Shown one piece after another: positions 33,865-41,743 of a stretch of 51,782 nucleotides of DNA (position 1 is its first letter; every line of letters starts with the position of its first letter). The stretch is from contig CAZAOY010000011.1 of the NCBI GenBank assembly GCA_964486925.1, positions 1-51,782 on the forward strand, in the 5' to 3' direction. The position numbers were made by a program, and so were the translations under genes. Below the pieces are notes generated by a model. That model did no database searches. It was not told the origin of the DNA and saw only the letters and a list, made by a program, of their open reading frames with translations. The stretch comes from CAZAOY01 sp964486925. Lineage in GTDB: Bacteria > Bacillota > Clostridia > Oscillospirales > Ruminococcaceae.

Positions 33865-33893
33865 ATATCATACTCTTTTTTAATCTTTTTGTC
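33865..33893 (-). promoter_or_regulatory. promoter of the T-box/trpB2-type transcript
   Basis: Minus strand: consensus -35 TTGACA (33893-33888), 17-bp spacer, -10 TATGAT (33870-33865). The transcript would start near 33858, about 50 nt before stem I of the T-box. Confidence 0.75.
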
Positions 33894-34011
33894 AATGGTT
33901 TTTTACAATTTTATCGATAATTGTTATTACTTCCTAAAAACACTTTATTTTTAATCTGTTTTTATTAAAATATCATAAAAATATATTTTTTGGTTTATAC
34001 GTCATATTACA

Positions 34012-34040
34012 TTGACAAACGACATTACAGATGATATAAT
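34012..34040 (+). promoter_or_regulatory. consensus sigma-A promoter of the dCMP deaminase operon
   Basis: TTGACA (34012-34017), exactly 17 bp, TATAAT (34035-34040): both boxes match consensus perfectly. Transcription would start near 34047. The Fur-type box at 34050-34064 lies immediately downstream, where a bound repressor would block initiation or early elongation. A promoter this strong suggests repression matters. Confidence 0.85.
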
Positions 34041-34049
34041 TTATTGTAT

Positions 34050-34064
34050 TGATAATAATTATCA
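34050..34064. promoter_or_regulatory. perfect Fur-type 7-1-7 operator
   Basis: TGATAATAATTATCA is an exact match to the 7-1-7 Fur box consensus of Bacillus (TGATAATNATTATCA); the symmetry extends by one more base on each side. It lies about 3 bp after the predicted transcription start of the dCMP deaminase operon. No iron uptake gene lies nearby. Related repressors (PerR, Zur) prefer different bases, but binding by another Fur-family protein cannot be excluded. Confidence 0.6.
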
Positions 34065-34119
34065 ACTTATCAAGCTACATAACTATAATTAAGATAAAAT
34101 ACCTACCTTGGAGGAAAAG

Positions 34120-34608
34120 ATGAATAGAGTAGATAAATCAAACTACTACCTAGATATAGCACAGACTGTATCGGAACGCTGCACCTGCTTAAGACGCAGT
34201 TACGGCGCAATTATTGTAAAGCACGACGAGATTATCTCTACAGGATATGTGGGCGCGCCACGTGGTAGAGAGAACTGCAGCGATATAGGCTTTTGCATTA
34301 GAGAAAAACTAAACATCCCTAGAGGTGAGCGGTATGAGCTATGCCGTTCTGTCCACGCAGAGGCTAATGCAATTATCTCTGCACCACGTGATAAGATGAT
34401 TGGCGCTACATTATATATGGTATGCGTCGACCCATCATCAAAGGAGCTTGTCCCTAATACCTCTTCCTGTTCTATGTGCAAGCGTCTTGTTATTAATGCG
34501 GGTATTGAAAAGGTTGTTATCCGTGACACAAAGGACAGCTTTAGGACTGTAACTGTCGCCGACTGGATTGAGAACGACGAATCACTTGAGGGTAAATTTG
34601 GATATTAA
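34120..34608 (+). CDS. dCMP deaminase family protein (ComEB-like)
   Basis: This 162-residue zinc deaminase converts dCMP to dUMP for thymidylate synthesis. The zinc site is visible as CRSVHAEANAI (His-Ala-Glu) and SSCSMCKRLV (CxxC; the usual PCxxC has Ser before the first Cys). An extra N-terminal cysteine pair CTCLRR and a GFCIREKLNIPRGERYELC insert match the ComEB group. The ATG at 34120 has GGAGG 5-6 nt upstream; the TTG at 34108 overlaps that site. It is the first gene of a long plus-strand run, under a consensus promoter with a Fur-type box. Confidence 0.9.
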   Translation: MNRVDKSNYYLDIAQTVSERCTCLRRSYGAIIVKHDEIISTGYVGAPRGRENCSDIGFCIREKLNIPRGERYELCRSVHAEANAIISAPRDKMIGATLYMVCVDPSSKELVPNTSSCSMCKRLVINAGIEKVVIRDTKDSFRTVTVADWIENDESLEGKFGY

Positions 34609-34620
34609 GTATATAATGAT

Positions 34621-34682
34621 ACTATAGTGGAAGGAAGCTCCGTACGAGACCCGTGCTCGTTTGGAACATGGTCATAAGTATG
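34621..34682 (+). repeat. 62-nt conserved intercistronic leader, copy B (before comFC)
   Basis: This is the second copy of the element that precedes atpD. It begins 12 nt after the dCMP deaminase stop and ends with the comFC ATG. Hairpin: CTCC (34638-34641), ACGAG (34644-34648), a 7-nt loop, CTCGT (34656-34660), GGAA (34663-34666). The eight differences from copy A are six transitions and two adjacent transversions next to the start codon, and spacing to the start codon is identical. comFC has no other convincing ribosome site; AAGGAA at 34631-34636 is 43 nt away. Confidence 0.8.
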
Positions 34683-35381
34683 AAACTAATAGATAATATA
34701 GTTATCAAAAGGGTACTACTTAATGTAATATACCCTAATAAATGTATGTTTTGCGGCGAGATTATCAATACTAAAAAGAGCTGTTGTGACAGTTGTCGGG
34801 ATAAGATTGTAAAGGTGCCGGATGATGTCTGCCACACCTGTCTACGCAAAAGCTGTATCTGTAACGATCTACCCTATAAAAAACTGCTTACAAACTACTT
34901 TTATGACGATCTATCAAAGCATAGCATTCTAAATTTAAAGTTTAACGGTGTAAGAAAACATGCCGCCTCATTAGCGGCAGAGATTGTAAACAACCTATCA
35001 CGGCTTTGCTTGCTTGAGGGGTGTAGTGCGGTTATCCCAGTACCGATGTATAACACAGGTAAACGGCTTCGTGGATACAACCAGTCCGAGATAATCTGCA
35101 AAAACGTTACCGCAATTTCGGGTATCCCTACCGTTACCGACCTACTTTACAAGGTGGTGGATACTAAAAAACAGCACGACCTTGACAAGACTTTGCGCCA
35201 GACTAACCTGATTGGGGCTTATAGAGTAAAGAACGGTGAGCGTTTTATGGGTAAAAAGGTGCTATTAATCGATGATGTCTATACTACCGGGAATACCATT
35301 AAAGAATGTTGTACCACCCTTCGCGGTAGTGGGATTGAAGATATCTATGTAGCGACCTTTTTAAACGCTAACCCTATATAA
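34680..35381 (+). CDS. comFC: ComFC-type phosphoribosyltransferase-like protein
   Basis: This 233-residue protein has an N-terminal zinc-finger-like cysteine cluster (CMFCGE, CCDSCRD, CHTCLRKSCIC; about 22-62) and a C-terminal phosphoribosyltransferase fold with the PRPP motif VLLIDDVYTTGNT (about 197-209). ComFC is needed for DNA uptake in naturally competent Firmicutes, but most species carry it without known competence. No comFA helicase is adjacent. The start ATG is set by the 62-nt leader shared with atpD; an in-frame GTG at 34653 would add VLVWNMVIS, which is encoded inside that leader. Confidence 0.88.
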   Translation: MKLIDNIVIKRVLLNVIYPNKCMFCGEIINTKKSCCDSCRDKIVKVPDDVCHTCLRKSCICNDLPYKKLLTNYFYDDLSKHSILNLKFNGVRKHAASLAAEIVNNLSRLCLLEGCSAVIPVPMYNTGKRLRGYNQSEIICKNVTAISGIPTVTDLLYKVVDTKKQHDLDKTLRQTNLIGAYRVKNGERFMGKKVLLIDDVYTTGNTIKECCTTLRGSGIEDIYVATFLNANPI

Positions 35382-35405
35382 TAATCGATAGAATTGGAGA
35401 ACTGT

Positions 35406-36359
35406 ATGAACTGGACAAAGGCGACCATCTACACAACCAGCATTGCTTTAGAGATCGTTAGCGGATACCTTCTATCCTTTGGGATAGGCGGACTTGAGAT
35501 TGAGGACGCTAACGACTTTTGCGAATTTTTAGAGGATACAACCATCCACTGGGATTACATCGAAGATGAGCTACTAAAGAAGAAGGAAGCGGTTACTAAT
35601 ATAAAATTCTACCTCCCAGATAACCTTCAAGGATATGAAACCTTTAAGGCTATAAAATCCGGTATCGCTGATCTTGTTAACGCCAACCCTAATCTAGATT
35701 TAGGACAGCTTAACATTGTATCGGAAGATATTAAGCAGGAGGACTGGGAAACTGCTTGGAAGAAATATTACCATCCTATTAAGGTAGGTAATGGTATAAT
35801 AGTCTGTCCATGTTGGGAACACTATGAAATAAAAGAAGGACAGACTAAAGTTTTGCTAGACCCCGGAATGGCATTCGGAACAGGAACACACGAAACCACA
35901 AGGCTTTGTATGGAGCTTTTGGAAGGATGTATTACCTCTGAGTCAACAATGTTGGATATCGGTACAGGTTCTGGGATTCTAGCTATAACCTCACTGCTTC
36001 TAGGTGCAAAATCGGCGGTTGGGGTGGACATCGATGAGCTGTCTGTAAAGGTGGCGGCGGATAACGCTAATCTAAACGGAGTATTAGATAGATTAAAGCT
36101 AATCTGCGGGGATCTTACTAAAAAGGTATCGGGCAGATATAACGTTATCTGCGCAAATATAGTGGCGGATGTAATAATGCGTCTATCAAAGGATGTTTTG
36201 CAGTATATGGCAAAGGATGCTATACTGCTAGTTTCAGGCATTATCGACACCCGCTGTGACGAGGTTAAACAAGCGTTAACCACAGCAGGGTTTACAATAG
36301 AGAAAGAGATCACCGAAAATGGTTGGGTGGCTCTAAGGTTAAAGGCTTGTGTAGTATAA
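35406..36359 (+). CDS. prmA: ribosomal protein L11 methyltransferase
   Basis: This 317-residue SAM-dependent enzyme methylates ribosomal protein L11. An N-terminal substrate-binding domain (about 1-60) is followed by PLLDPGMAFGTGTHETTRLC-like sequence (LLDPGMAFGTGTHETT, 150-165) and SAM motif I LDIGTGSGILAI (183-194). The catalytic region CANIVADVIMRL resembles the NPPY-type motif of this family. The ATG at 35406 has GGAG 7 nt upstream; four extra codons from 35394 are unlikely. It follows comFC by 24 bp, and a shared transcript is likely. Confidence 0.93.
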   Translation: MNWTKATIYTTSIALEIVSGYLLSFGIGGLEIEDANDFCEFLEDTTIHWDYIEDELLKKKEAVTNIKFYLPDNLQGYETFKAIKSGIADLVNANPNLDLGQLNIVSEDIKQEDWETAWKKYYHPIKVGNGIIVCPCWEHYEIKEGQTKVLLDPGMAFGTGTHETTRLCMELLEGCITSESTMLDIGTGSGILAITSLLLGAKSAVGVDIDELSVKVAADNANLNGVLDRLKLICGDLTKKVSGRYNVICANIVADVIMRLSKDVLQYMAKDAILLVSGIIDTRCDEVKQALTTAGFTIEKEITENGWVALRLKACVV

Positions 36360-36405
36360 TCTAATTAAAAAGTATTTTAGACAAGCTAGATAGAAAAGGA
36401 CAACT

Positions 36406-37731
36406 ATGCAGAAAAAATACGGACTAATAACTTCAATAGCAATGATCGTGGGAATAGTAATCGGCTCAGGAATCTTCTTTAAAAGTGACGATATATTAAA
36501 GCTAACAAACAGCAATGTATTTATGGGGGTAATAGTGTTTTGCATTGCCGCCGTAGGGATAATCTTTGGAAGCCTATCGATTGCACAGCTTGCCTCCCGC
36601 ACCGACGAGCAAGGTGGTATTGTTACCTATGCCGAGCGTTATAGCAGTAAACTAATGGGATGTATTCTAGGATGGTTTCAAACCTTCTTGTACTTCCCGA
36701 CAATAACTGTGGTAGTATCCTGGGTTTGCGGTATCTACACCTGTCAGCTTTTTGGGATACCTTCATCTATGATTACAGAGATGGCTATTGGATTTGGTGT
36801 CGTAGTGATGTTATACCTTTTAAATATTCTATACGCTAAGGGCGGCGGCTTTTTGCAGTCTGGAGCGATGATAATAAAGCTTTTTCCGCTATTACTAGTG
36901 GGTGCGGCTGGGATTATCTTTGGTAACCCTGCCGATACTGTTTTTTCCGATATCGGTGCGATAGGCAACTTTAGCTTTGTTGCCGCTATTGTACCTATCG
37001 CATTCTCATTTGACGGCTGGATTGTTGCCACCTCTATAGGTCACGAGATTAAAAACAGCAAAAGAAACCTCCCACTAGCACTTACCATCTCACCGCTTAT
37101 CATACTATTTATCTATCTTGCCTACTTTATCGGGGTAACCTCGCTAATTGGCGCAGACCAGGTTCTTGCACTTGGTAACGGACATGTTGATATGGTTGCA
37201 AAGCAGATCTTTGGAGATAACGGCTCTAAGATAATACTAACCTTTGTGGTAATCTCGGTTATCGGTACGGTAAACGGACTTATAATCGGGAATATTCGTA
37301 TGCCTTATTCCCTGGCAATTAGGGATGTATTCCCAAAAAGCGATAGTGTTAAATCGGTTAACTCGAAACTTTCTCTTCCAGTCCCTTCCGCAATTATTTC
37401 ATTTATAATAGTAGCATTTTGGTATGCAGTTCACTTTTTAAGTATAAAGTATAATATTATGCCAAACGGGGATATCTCGGAGATATCTATTGTAATAAAC
37501 TATATGTTCTTTATTATTCTATATGTTGCGGTAATAAGACTATATCTAAAGGGCGAGATTCAGAGTATATTTTTTGGTATTATTTCACCCTGTCTTGCAA
37601 CCATAGGGTCTATTATTGTGCTAGTTGGCGGGCTGTTTAATCCTATGTTTATCTACTACTGCTTAATCTGTGGGGCTTTGGTAGCGGTATCGGCAATCTA
37701 TTACTTTAAAAATAAAAAAGCTTTAAATTAA
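36406..37731 (+). CDS. APC superfamily amino-acid permease
   Basis: This 441-residue protein has about 12 membrane segments. The N-terminal GSGIFFKSDDIL motif (21-32; consensus GSGIF in the first APC helix) and AFSFDGWIVATSIGHEIKNSKRNLPLAL (about 200-227; the F-x-G-x-E-x-x-x-NP-R-like signature) mark the LAT/APC amino-acid transporters. It probably works as an exchanger or symporter in the cytoplasmic membrane. AAAGGA precedes the ATG. It sits between prmA and folC without clear functional linkage. Confidence 0.87.
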   Translation: MQKKYGLITSIAMIVGIVIGSGIFFKSDDILKLTNSNVFMGVIVFCIAAVGIIFGSLSIAQLASRTDEQGGIVTYAERYSSKLMGCILGWFQTFLYFPTITVVVSWVCGIYTCQLFGIPSSMITEMAIGFGVVVMLYLLNILYAKGGGFLQSGAMIIKLFPLLLVGAAGIIFGNPADTVFSDIGAIGNFSFVAAIVPIAFSFDGWIVATSIGHEIKNSKRNLPLALTISPLIILFIYLAYFIGVTSLIGADQVLALGNGHVDMVAKQIFGDNGSKIILTFVVISVIGTVNGLIIGNIRMPYSLAIRDVFPKSDSVKSVNSKLSLPVPSAIISFIIVAFWYAVHFLSIKYNIMPNGDISEISIVINYMFFIILYVAVIRLYLKGEIQSIFFGIISPCLATIGSIIVLVGGLFNPMFIYYCLICGALVAVSAIYYFKNKKALN

Positions 37732-37742
37732 GGGGTGTTTTT

Positions 37743-39029
37743 GTGACGTACGAGCAGGCGGTAGAGTATATCCATGGGTTTTGTAAATTTAGGAAGAAGC
37801 CCGAATTTGTGGGGGTTAAGAGCCTTCTTACTCTGTTAGGGAATCCGCAGGATAACCTAAGATTTGTGCATATATCAGGGACTAACGGTAAAGGCTCTAT
37901 CGCTAGCATGACGGCTAATGTGCTTACAAAGTCTGGGTACAGGGTTGGTGTCTTTACCTCCCCTTACATAGTAGACTTTAGAGAGAGATTCGTTATCGGC
38001 AATACCCCTATATCAAAGGAAGACTTAACCCAGATTGTCTGCCGTATAAAACCTCTTGTAGAAACCCTTGTTAAGCGAGATATCTTTGTTACAGAATTTG
38101 AGATTGTAACCGCTATAGGGCTATTATACTTTAAACAACAGGACTGTGATATAGTCTGTTTAGAGGTTGGGATCGGCGGACGTCACGACACTACTAACAT
38201 TATATCTACCCCTCTTGTCTGTTGTATCGGATCAATCTCACTGGATCATACCGAGCTTTTAGGGGATACTGTCAAAGACATTGCTTATGAGAAATCCGGA
38301 ATTATCAAGCAAGGCGGAACCTGTGTATGCTACCCTTGCCTTGATCCCGATGCTATGGAGGTAATACTTAAGCAGGCATTTTTAACTAACAGCACCGTTA
38401 TCTTCCCAAACCAGGCGGGTATTACAATCCTAAGCTCATCTCTTGAAGGCAACACCTTTATCTATCACAACAAGGAGTATAAAACCGCCCTAATCGGTGA
38501 ACACCAGATATATAATGCTGTAACGGTAATTGAGGTCTGTAACTGCCTAATCACAAAAGGATTTTCCATATCTGAGGAAGATATTAAGGTGGGTATCCAC
38601 ACTGCTAGTTGGCAAGGTCGACTTGAAATTATCTCCACTAATCCACTGTTAATTATTGACGGTGCTCATAACACTGACGGTACAAGGATACTGGCAAAGG
38701 AGATTAATAGGCTTAATGTTAAGCGAAGGATTGTAGTTATCGGTATGCTTAAGGGTAAAGACTACAGACAATCACTGGAAAATATCGCTAGTGTTGCCGA
38801 TATAATTATATGTGTACCGGTTGACAGACCTAAACGACTCCCCGCCGACACCCTGCTAGGGGCTGTGCCAGCAGGGATAGAGCGGTATAGCTGTGCTGAC
38901 GTAATCCAAGGGGTTGCTAAGGCTAGATCCCTGGCAGATAAGGATGACGGTATCATCGTCTGCGGGTCGTTATACCTAATCGGTGAGTTTAAACAGAGAT
39001 TATTAACCGAGCAGCAGGATAATGCGTGA
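37743..39029 (+). CDS. folC: folylpolyglutamate/dihydrofolate synthase
   Basis: This 428-residue Mur-ligase-type enzyme adds glutamate to folates. The P-loop GTNGKGS (46-52), TSPYIVDFRERF (70-81), EVGIGGRHDTTNI and DHTELLGDTVKDIAYEKSGII are characteristic, with DGAHNTDGTR in the C-terminal domain. The start is GTG (GTG-ACG-TAC) with AAGGGG about 8 nt upstream. It starts 11 bp after the permease gene. Confidence 0.93.
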   Translation: MTYEQAVEYIHGFCKFRKKPEFVGVKSLLTLLGNPQDNLRFVHISGTNGKGSIASMTANVLTKSGYRVGVFTSPYIVDFRERFVIGNTPISKEDLTQIVCRIKPLVETLVKRDIFVTEFEIVTAIGLLYFKQQDCDIVCLEVGIGGRHDTTNIISTPLVCCIGSISLDHTELLGDTVKDIAYEKSGIIKQGGTCVCYPCLDPDAMEVILKQAFLTNSTVIFPNQAGITILSSSLEGNTFIYHNKEYKTALIGEHQIYNAVTVIEVCNCLITKGFSISEEDIKVGIHTASWQGRLEIISTNPLLIIDGAHNTDGTRILAKEINRLNVKRRIVVIGMLKGKDYRQSLENIASVADIIICVPVDRPKRLPADTLLGAVPAGIERYSCADVIQGVAKARSLADKDDGIIVCGSLYLIGEFKQRLLTEQQDNA

Positions 39030-39031
39030 TA

Positions 39032-39075
39032 CTATCATGTTAATTTGATAGATATTGTGTTTTTACTGACACAAT
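39032..39075 (+). other. two short hairpins after folC
   Basis: CTATCA (39032-39037) pairs with TGATAG (39046-39051), and ATTGTGT (39054-39060) pairs with ACACAAT (39069-39075). No T-tract follows, so this may be only a weak terminator or a spacer structure. The run of plus-strand genes continues 36 bp later. Confidence 0.3.
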
Positions 39076-39110
39076 TGTTCAATTAATAGATAATTAGTTG
39101 GAGGAAACTA

Positions 39111-40277
39111 ATGACCAATTTTTTAGTAAAGCTACTGGTAAAGGATTGTTCCGATACCCAAAACCCTGCTGTAAGAGAGCGATATGGCCAGGCGGCAGGA
39201 TCTGTGGGGATTGGAACAAACCTGCTATTGTTCTGCATTAAACTGTTTGCCGGGTTGTTTGCTAACAGTATCTCTATTATGGCGGACGCTATAAACAACC
39301 TATCTGATGCGGGTTCTTCTATCGTTACGGTGGTAGGATTTAAGCTAGCGGGTAGACCGGCAGATAAAGAGCATCCATTCGGTCACGCACGTATGGAGTA
39401 TATCTCGGGGCTTGTAATCTCGTTTATCATAGTTCTTCTAGGGGTAGAGCTCTTTAAATCCTCACTTAATAAGATACTAAACCCTACCGATGTTGCTTTT
39501 AGTTATCTAGTAGTTGTGATACTAATAATCTCTATCCTTTTAAAGATATGGCAGGGACTTTTTTACCGCACCATTGCAAAAAGAATTAACTCAACCACCC
39601 TTAAGGCAACCTCCACCGACAGCTTTAATGATGTAATCTCAACCTCGGGGGTGCTTGTTAGCACAATTATCTCACGTTTGACGGGGTTCAATCTGGATGG
39701 TTATATGGGTGTTCTTGTAGCGGTTATAATTGTTATCTCAGGGGTAAAGCTTGTGGGTGAAACCATCAACCCACTGCTTGGATTAGCCCCTGAAAAGGAT
39801 TTAGTAGACTCCGTCACAAAGAAGATTCTAAGCTATGACGGTATCTGCGGTATGCATGATTTAAACATCCACAACTATGGTCAAAACCGTTGCTTCGCTT
39901 CGGTTCATGTAGAGGTTAGTGCAAACCAAGATATTATGCTAAGCCATGACATTGTGGATAATATCGAGCGGGACTTTGAAAGGGACTGCGGTATCCATAT
40001 GGTAATCCACCTCGACCCTATAATAACGGATGACAAACAGATTAGCGAGCTTAAGGAGCTAGTGTCACAAAAGCTTAAGGAAATTGATGAGAAGATACAA
40101 TTTCACGATTTTAGGGTGGTTTTTGGCGCTACCCATACAAACATTATCTTTGATGTATGTATTGGGTTTGACTTTAAATACAGTGACTTAGAACTTAAAG
40201 GTATAATTGAGCGTAAGATAAAAGAGATAGATGATAGCTACTTTGCAGTTGTAGTAATCGACCATTCACCATACTAG
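39111..40277 (+). CDS. cation diffusion facilitator (CDF) family transporter
   Basis: This 388-residue metal/proton antiporter exports divalent cations such as Zn2+, Fe2+ or Mn2+. Six membrane segments span about 25-210. The metal-site motifs are IMADAINNLSDAGSS (about 56-70), HPFGHARMEYISGL (85-98) and STDSFNDVISTSGV (164-177). The extended C-terminal cytoplasmic domain (about 220-388) contains a second half beyond the usual CDF length (about 300). TTGGAGG precedes the ATG by 7 nt. Metal specificity is unknown. Confidence 0.9.
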   Translation: MTNFLVKLLVKDCSDTQNPAVRERYGQAAGSVGIGTNLLLFCIKLFAGLFANSISIMADAINNLSDAGSSIVTVVGFKLAGRPADKEHPFGHARMEYISGLVISFIIVLLGVELFKSSLNKILNPTDVAFSYLVVVILIISILLKIWQGLFYRTIAKRINSTTLKATSTDSFNDVISTSGVLVSTIISRLTGFNLDGYMGVLVAVIIVISGVKLVGETINPLLGLAPEKDLVDSVTKKILSYDGICGMHDLNIHNYGQNRCFASVHVEVSANQDIMLSHDIVDNIERDFERDCGIHMVIHLDPIITDDKQISELKELVSQKLKEIDEKIQFHDFRVVFGATHTNIIFDVCIGFDFKYSDLELKGIIERKIKEIDDSYFAVVVIDHSPY

Positions 40278-40289
40278 GAGGGTAGATAA

Positions 40290-41009
40290 ATGAAGCTAAA
40301 GTGTCTAGTGGATACCCCGATAATAGAGTTGCCTGACCACCCCTTCATCTCAATAGAGGAGTCAAACGAACCTATCGTAGATATCACAGCAATAGATCCC
40401 CGCATAAAATATGACCAAAGCTACTATAAATTAGGATATAAAGACTCCCTAACCCGCTGTTACGTTAGGGAATCGGTCTGCGATCGGCTGTTATCAGCAC
40501 TAAAGTCCCTGCCTGATAACTACAGCTTTTTAGTGTTTGATACACTCCGTACTGTAGCGGCACAGCGTTCATTATACGACGACTGCAAAGCTACGCTGTC
40601 TAAAAACCACCCTAATATATCTGCCGATGAGCTTCTAGGGTTAGTGGCAAACTTTGTTGCCTCCCCTACGATAAATCTTATCTCCCCATCACCTCATATG
40701 ACGGGGGGAGCTATCGATCTAACTATATTAAAAGAGGATGTCCCGCTTAACATGGGTACAGCCTTTGATGAGTTCTCCCCCCTCTCCCACACAGCTTATT
40801 TTGAGAAGCACTGTAAGCGGGATGAGGATTTACTCTACCGCCAAAATCGCCGTATACTGTATAACGTTATGATTAATGCGGGATTTTATAACTACTGTAA
40901 CGAATGGTGGCATTTTGCATACGGGGAAAGGCTATGGAGCAAAAAGACAGGTAAACCGCCGATATACGGCTACTTTGACCCCACTACCGCTAAAATACAG
41001 ATTTCGTAG
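40290..41009 (+). CDS. D-alanyl-D-alanine dipeptidase (M15D, VanX/DdpX type)
   Basis: This 239-residue zinc dipeptidase shows the M15D motifs SPHMTGGAIDLTI (zinc His and Asp), MGTAFDEFSPLSHT and the catalytic EWWHF near residue 212. It hydrolyses D-Ala-D-Ala for wall recycling or, in vancomycin-resistant strains, removes the drug target. No vanH, vanA-type ligase or vanRS is nearby, so a recycling or nutrient role is more likely. GGAGGG lies 8 nt before the ATG. It starts 12 bp after the CDF gene. Confidence 0.9.
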   Translation: MKLKCLVDTPIIELPDHPFISIEESNEPIVDITAIDPRIKYDQSYYKLGYKDSLTRCYVRESVCDRLLSALKSLPDNYSFLVFDTLRTVAAQRSLYDDCKATLSKNHPNISADELLGLVANFVASPTINLISPSPHMTGGAIDLTILKEDVPLNMGTAFDEFSPLSHTAYFEKHCKRDEDLLYRQNRRILYNVMINAGFYNYCNEWWHFAYGERLWSKKTGKPPIYGYFDPTTAKIQIS

Positions 41010-41067
41010 CTAAAGCTACTGTATAAAGGTTATTACATAAAATGCAATATAGATAAGGAACAAAATA

Positions 41068-41694
41068 ATGAGTAACATCTTTGATATCTTTGCACAGCTA
41101 AAAAAGGATAAGGATCCAACCGGCCCTATAGAATATATTATTGTAGGGCTTGGAAACCCAGGTCCTGAATACACCCTAACCCGCCACAATGCGGGCTTTA
41201 TGGCGTTAGACGCCATCGCAGAAAAATTTAACACCACCATTAAACGGATTAAATTTAAAGCACTTACTGGAGAAGCGGTTATTACCGGCCACCGCTGTCT
41301 GCTTTTAAAGCCATCCACCTTTATGAACAATAGCGGACAGTCGGTGGTTGAAGCTATGCAGTTTTATAAGGTGCCAATTGAAAAGGTAGTTGTTATCTAC
41401 GACGATATCTCCCTTGAGCCGTCACGGATTAGGATACGCAAAAAGGGTTCGGACGGCGGCCATAACGGCATTAAAAGCATTATCTACCTCACAGGTGCTG
41501 ATACCTTTCCTCGAATAAAGCTAGGGGTAGGCAAGAAGCCTCATCCCGAATATAACCTAGCCGACTGGGTACTTTCAAACTTTAATAAAGATGAACAAAA
41601 GCAGATGAAAACCGCATACGACAGCTGTCCAGATATAGTATCGCTAATCGTTTCGGGTGAAACCGATACAGCTATGAACCGATACAATGGATAG
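41068..41694 (+). CDS. pth: peptidyl-tRNA hydrolase
   Basis: This 208-residue enzyme releases peptides from drop-off peptidyl-tRNA. The family body begins at YIIVGLGNPGPEYTLTRHNAGFMALD, with catalytic His40 in RHNAGF, followed by LLKPSTFMNNSGQSV, YDDISLEPSRIRIRKKGSDGGHNGIKSI and DWVLSNF. A polar extension of about 22 residues (SNIFDIFAQLKKDKDPTGP) precedes the body; AAGGAAC lies 8 nt before this ATG and no alternative start sits closer to the body. It precedes mfd, the usual order in Firmicutes. Confidence 0.94.
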   Translation: MSNIFDIFAQLKKDKDPTGPIEYIIVGLGNPGPEYTLTRHNAGFMALDAIAEKFNTTIKRIKFKALTGEAVITGHRCLLLKPSTFMNNSGQSVVEAMQFYKVPIEKVVVIYDDISLEPSRIRIRKKGSDGGHNGIKSIIYLTGADTFPRIKLGVGKKPHPEYNLADWVLSNFNKDEQKQMKTAYDSCPDIVSLIVSGETDTAMNRYNG

Positions 41695-41743
41695 ACGACA
41701 TATCTAATCCTTTGTCTTTACTTTGTGAAAGGGTGGTAACTTT

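Noticed and set aside
34653..34679. GTG start that would add nine residues to comFC (and likewise to atpD)
   Set aside because: The added residues are encoded by the shared leader, lie in the hairpin loop region, have no ribosome site at proper distance, and are absent from both protein families as I know them.
40290..41009. Vancomycin resistance gene (vanX)
   Set aside because: The dipeptidase is real, but no vanH, D-Ala-D-Lac ligase or vanRS genes are nearby, so resistance cannot be inferred.
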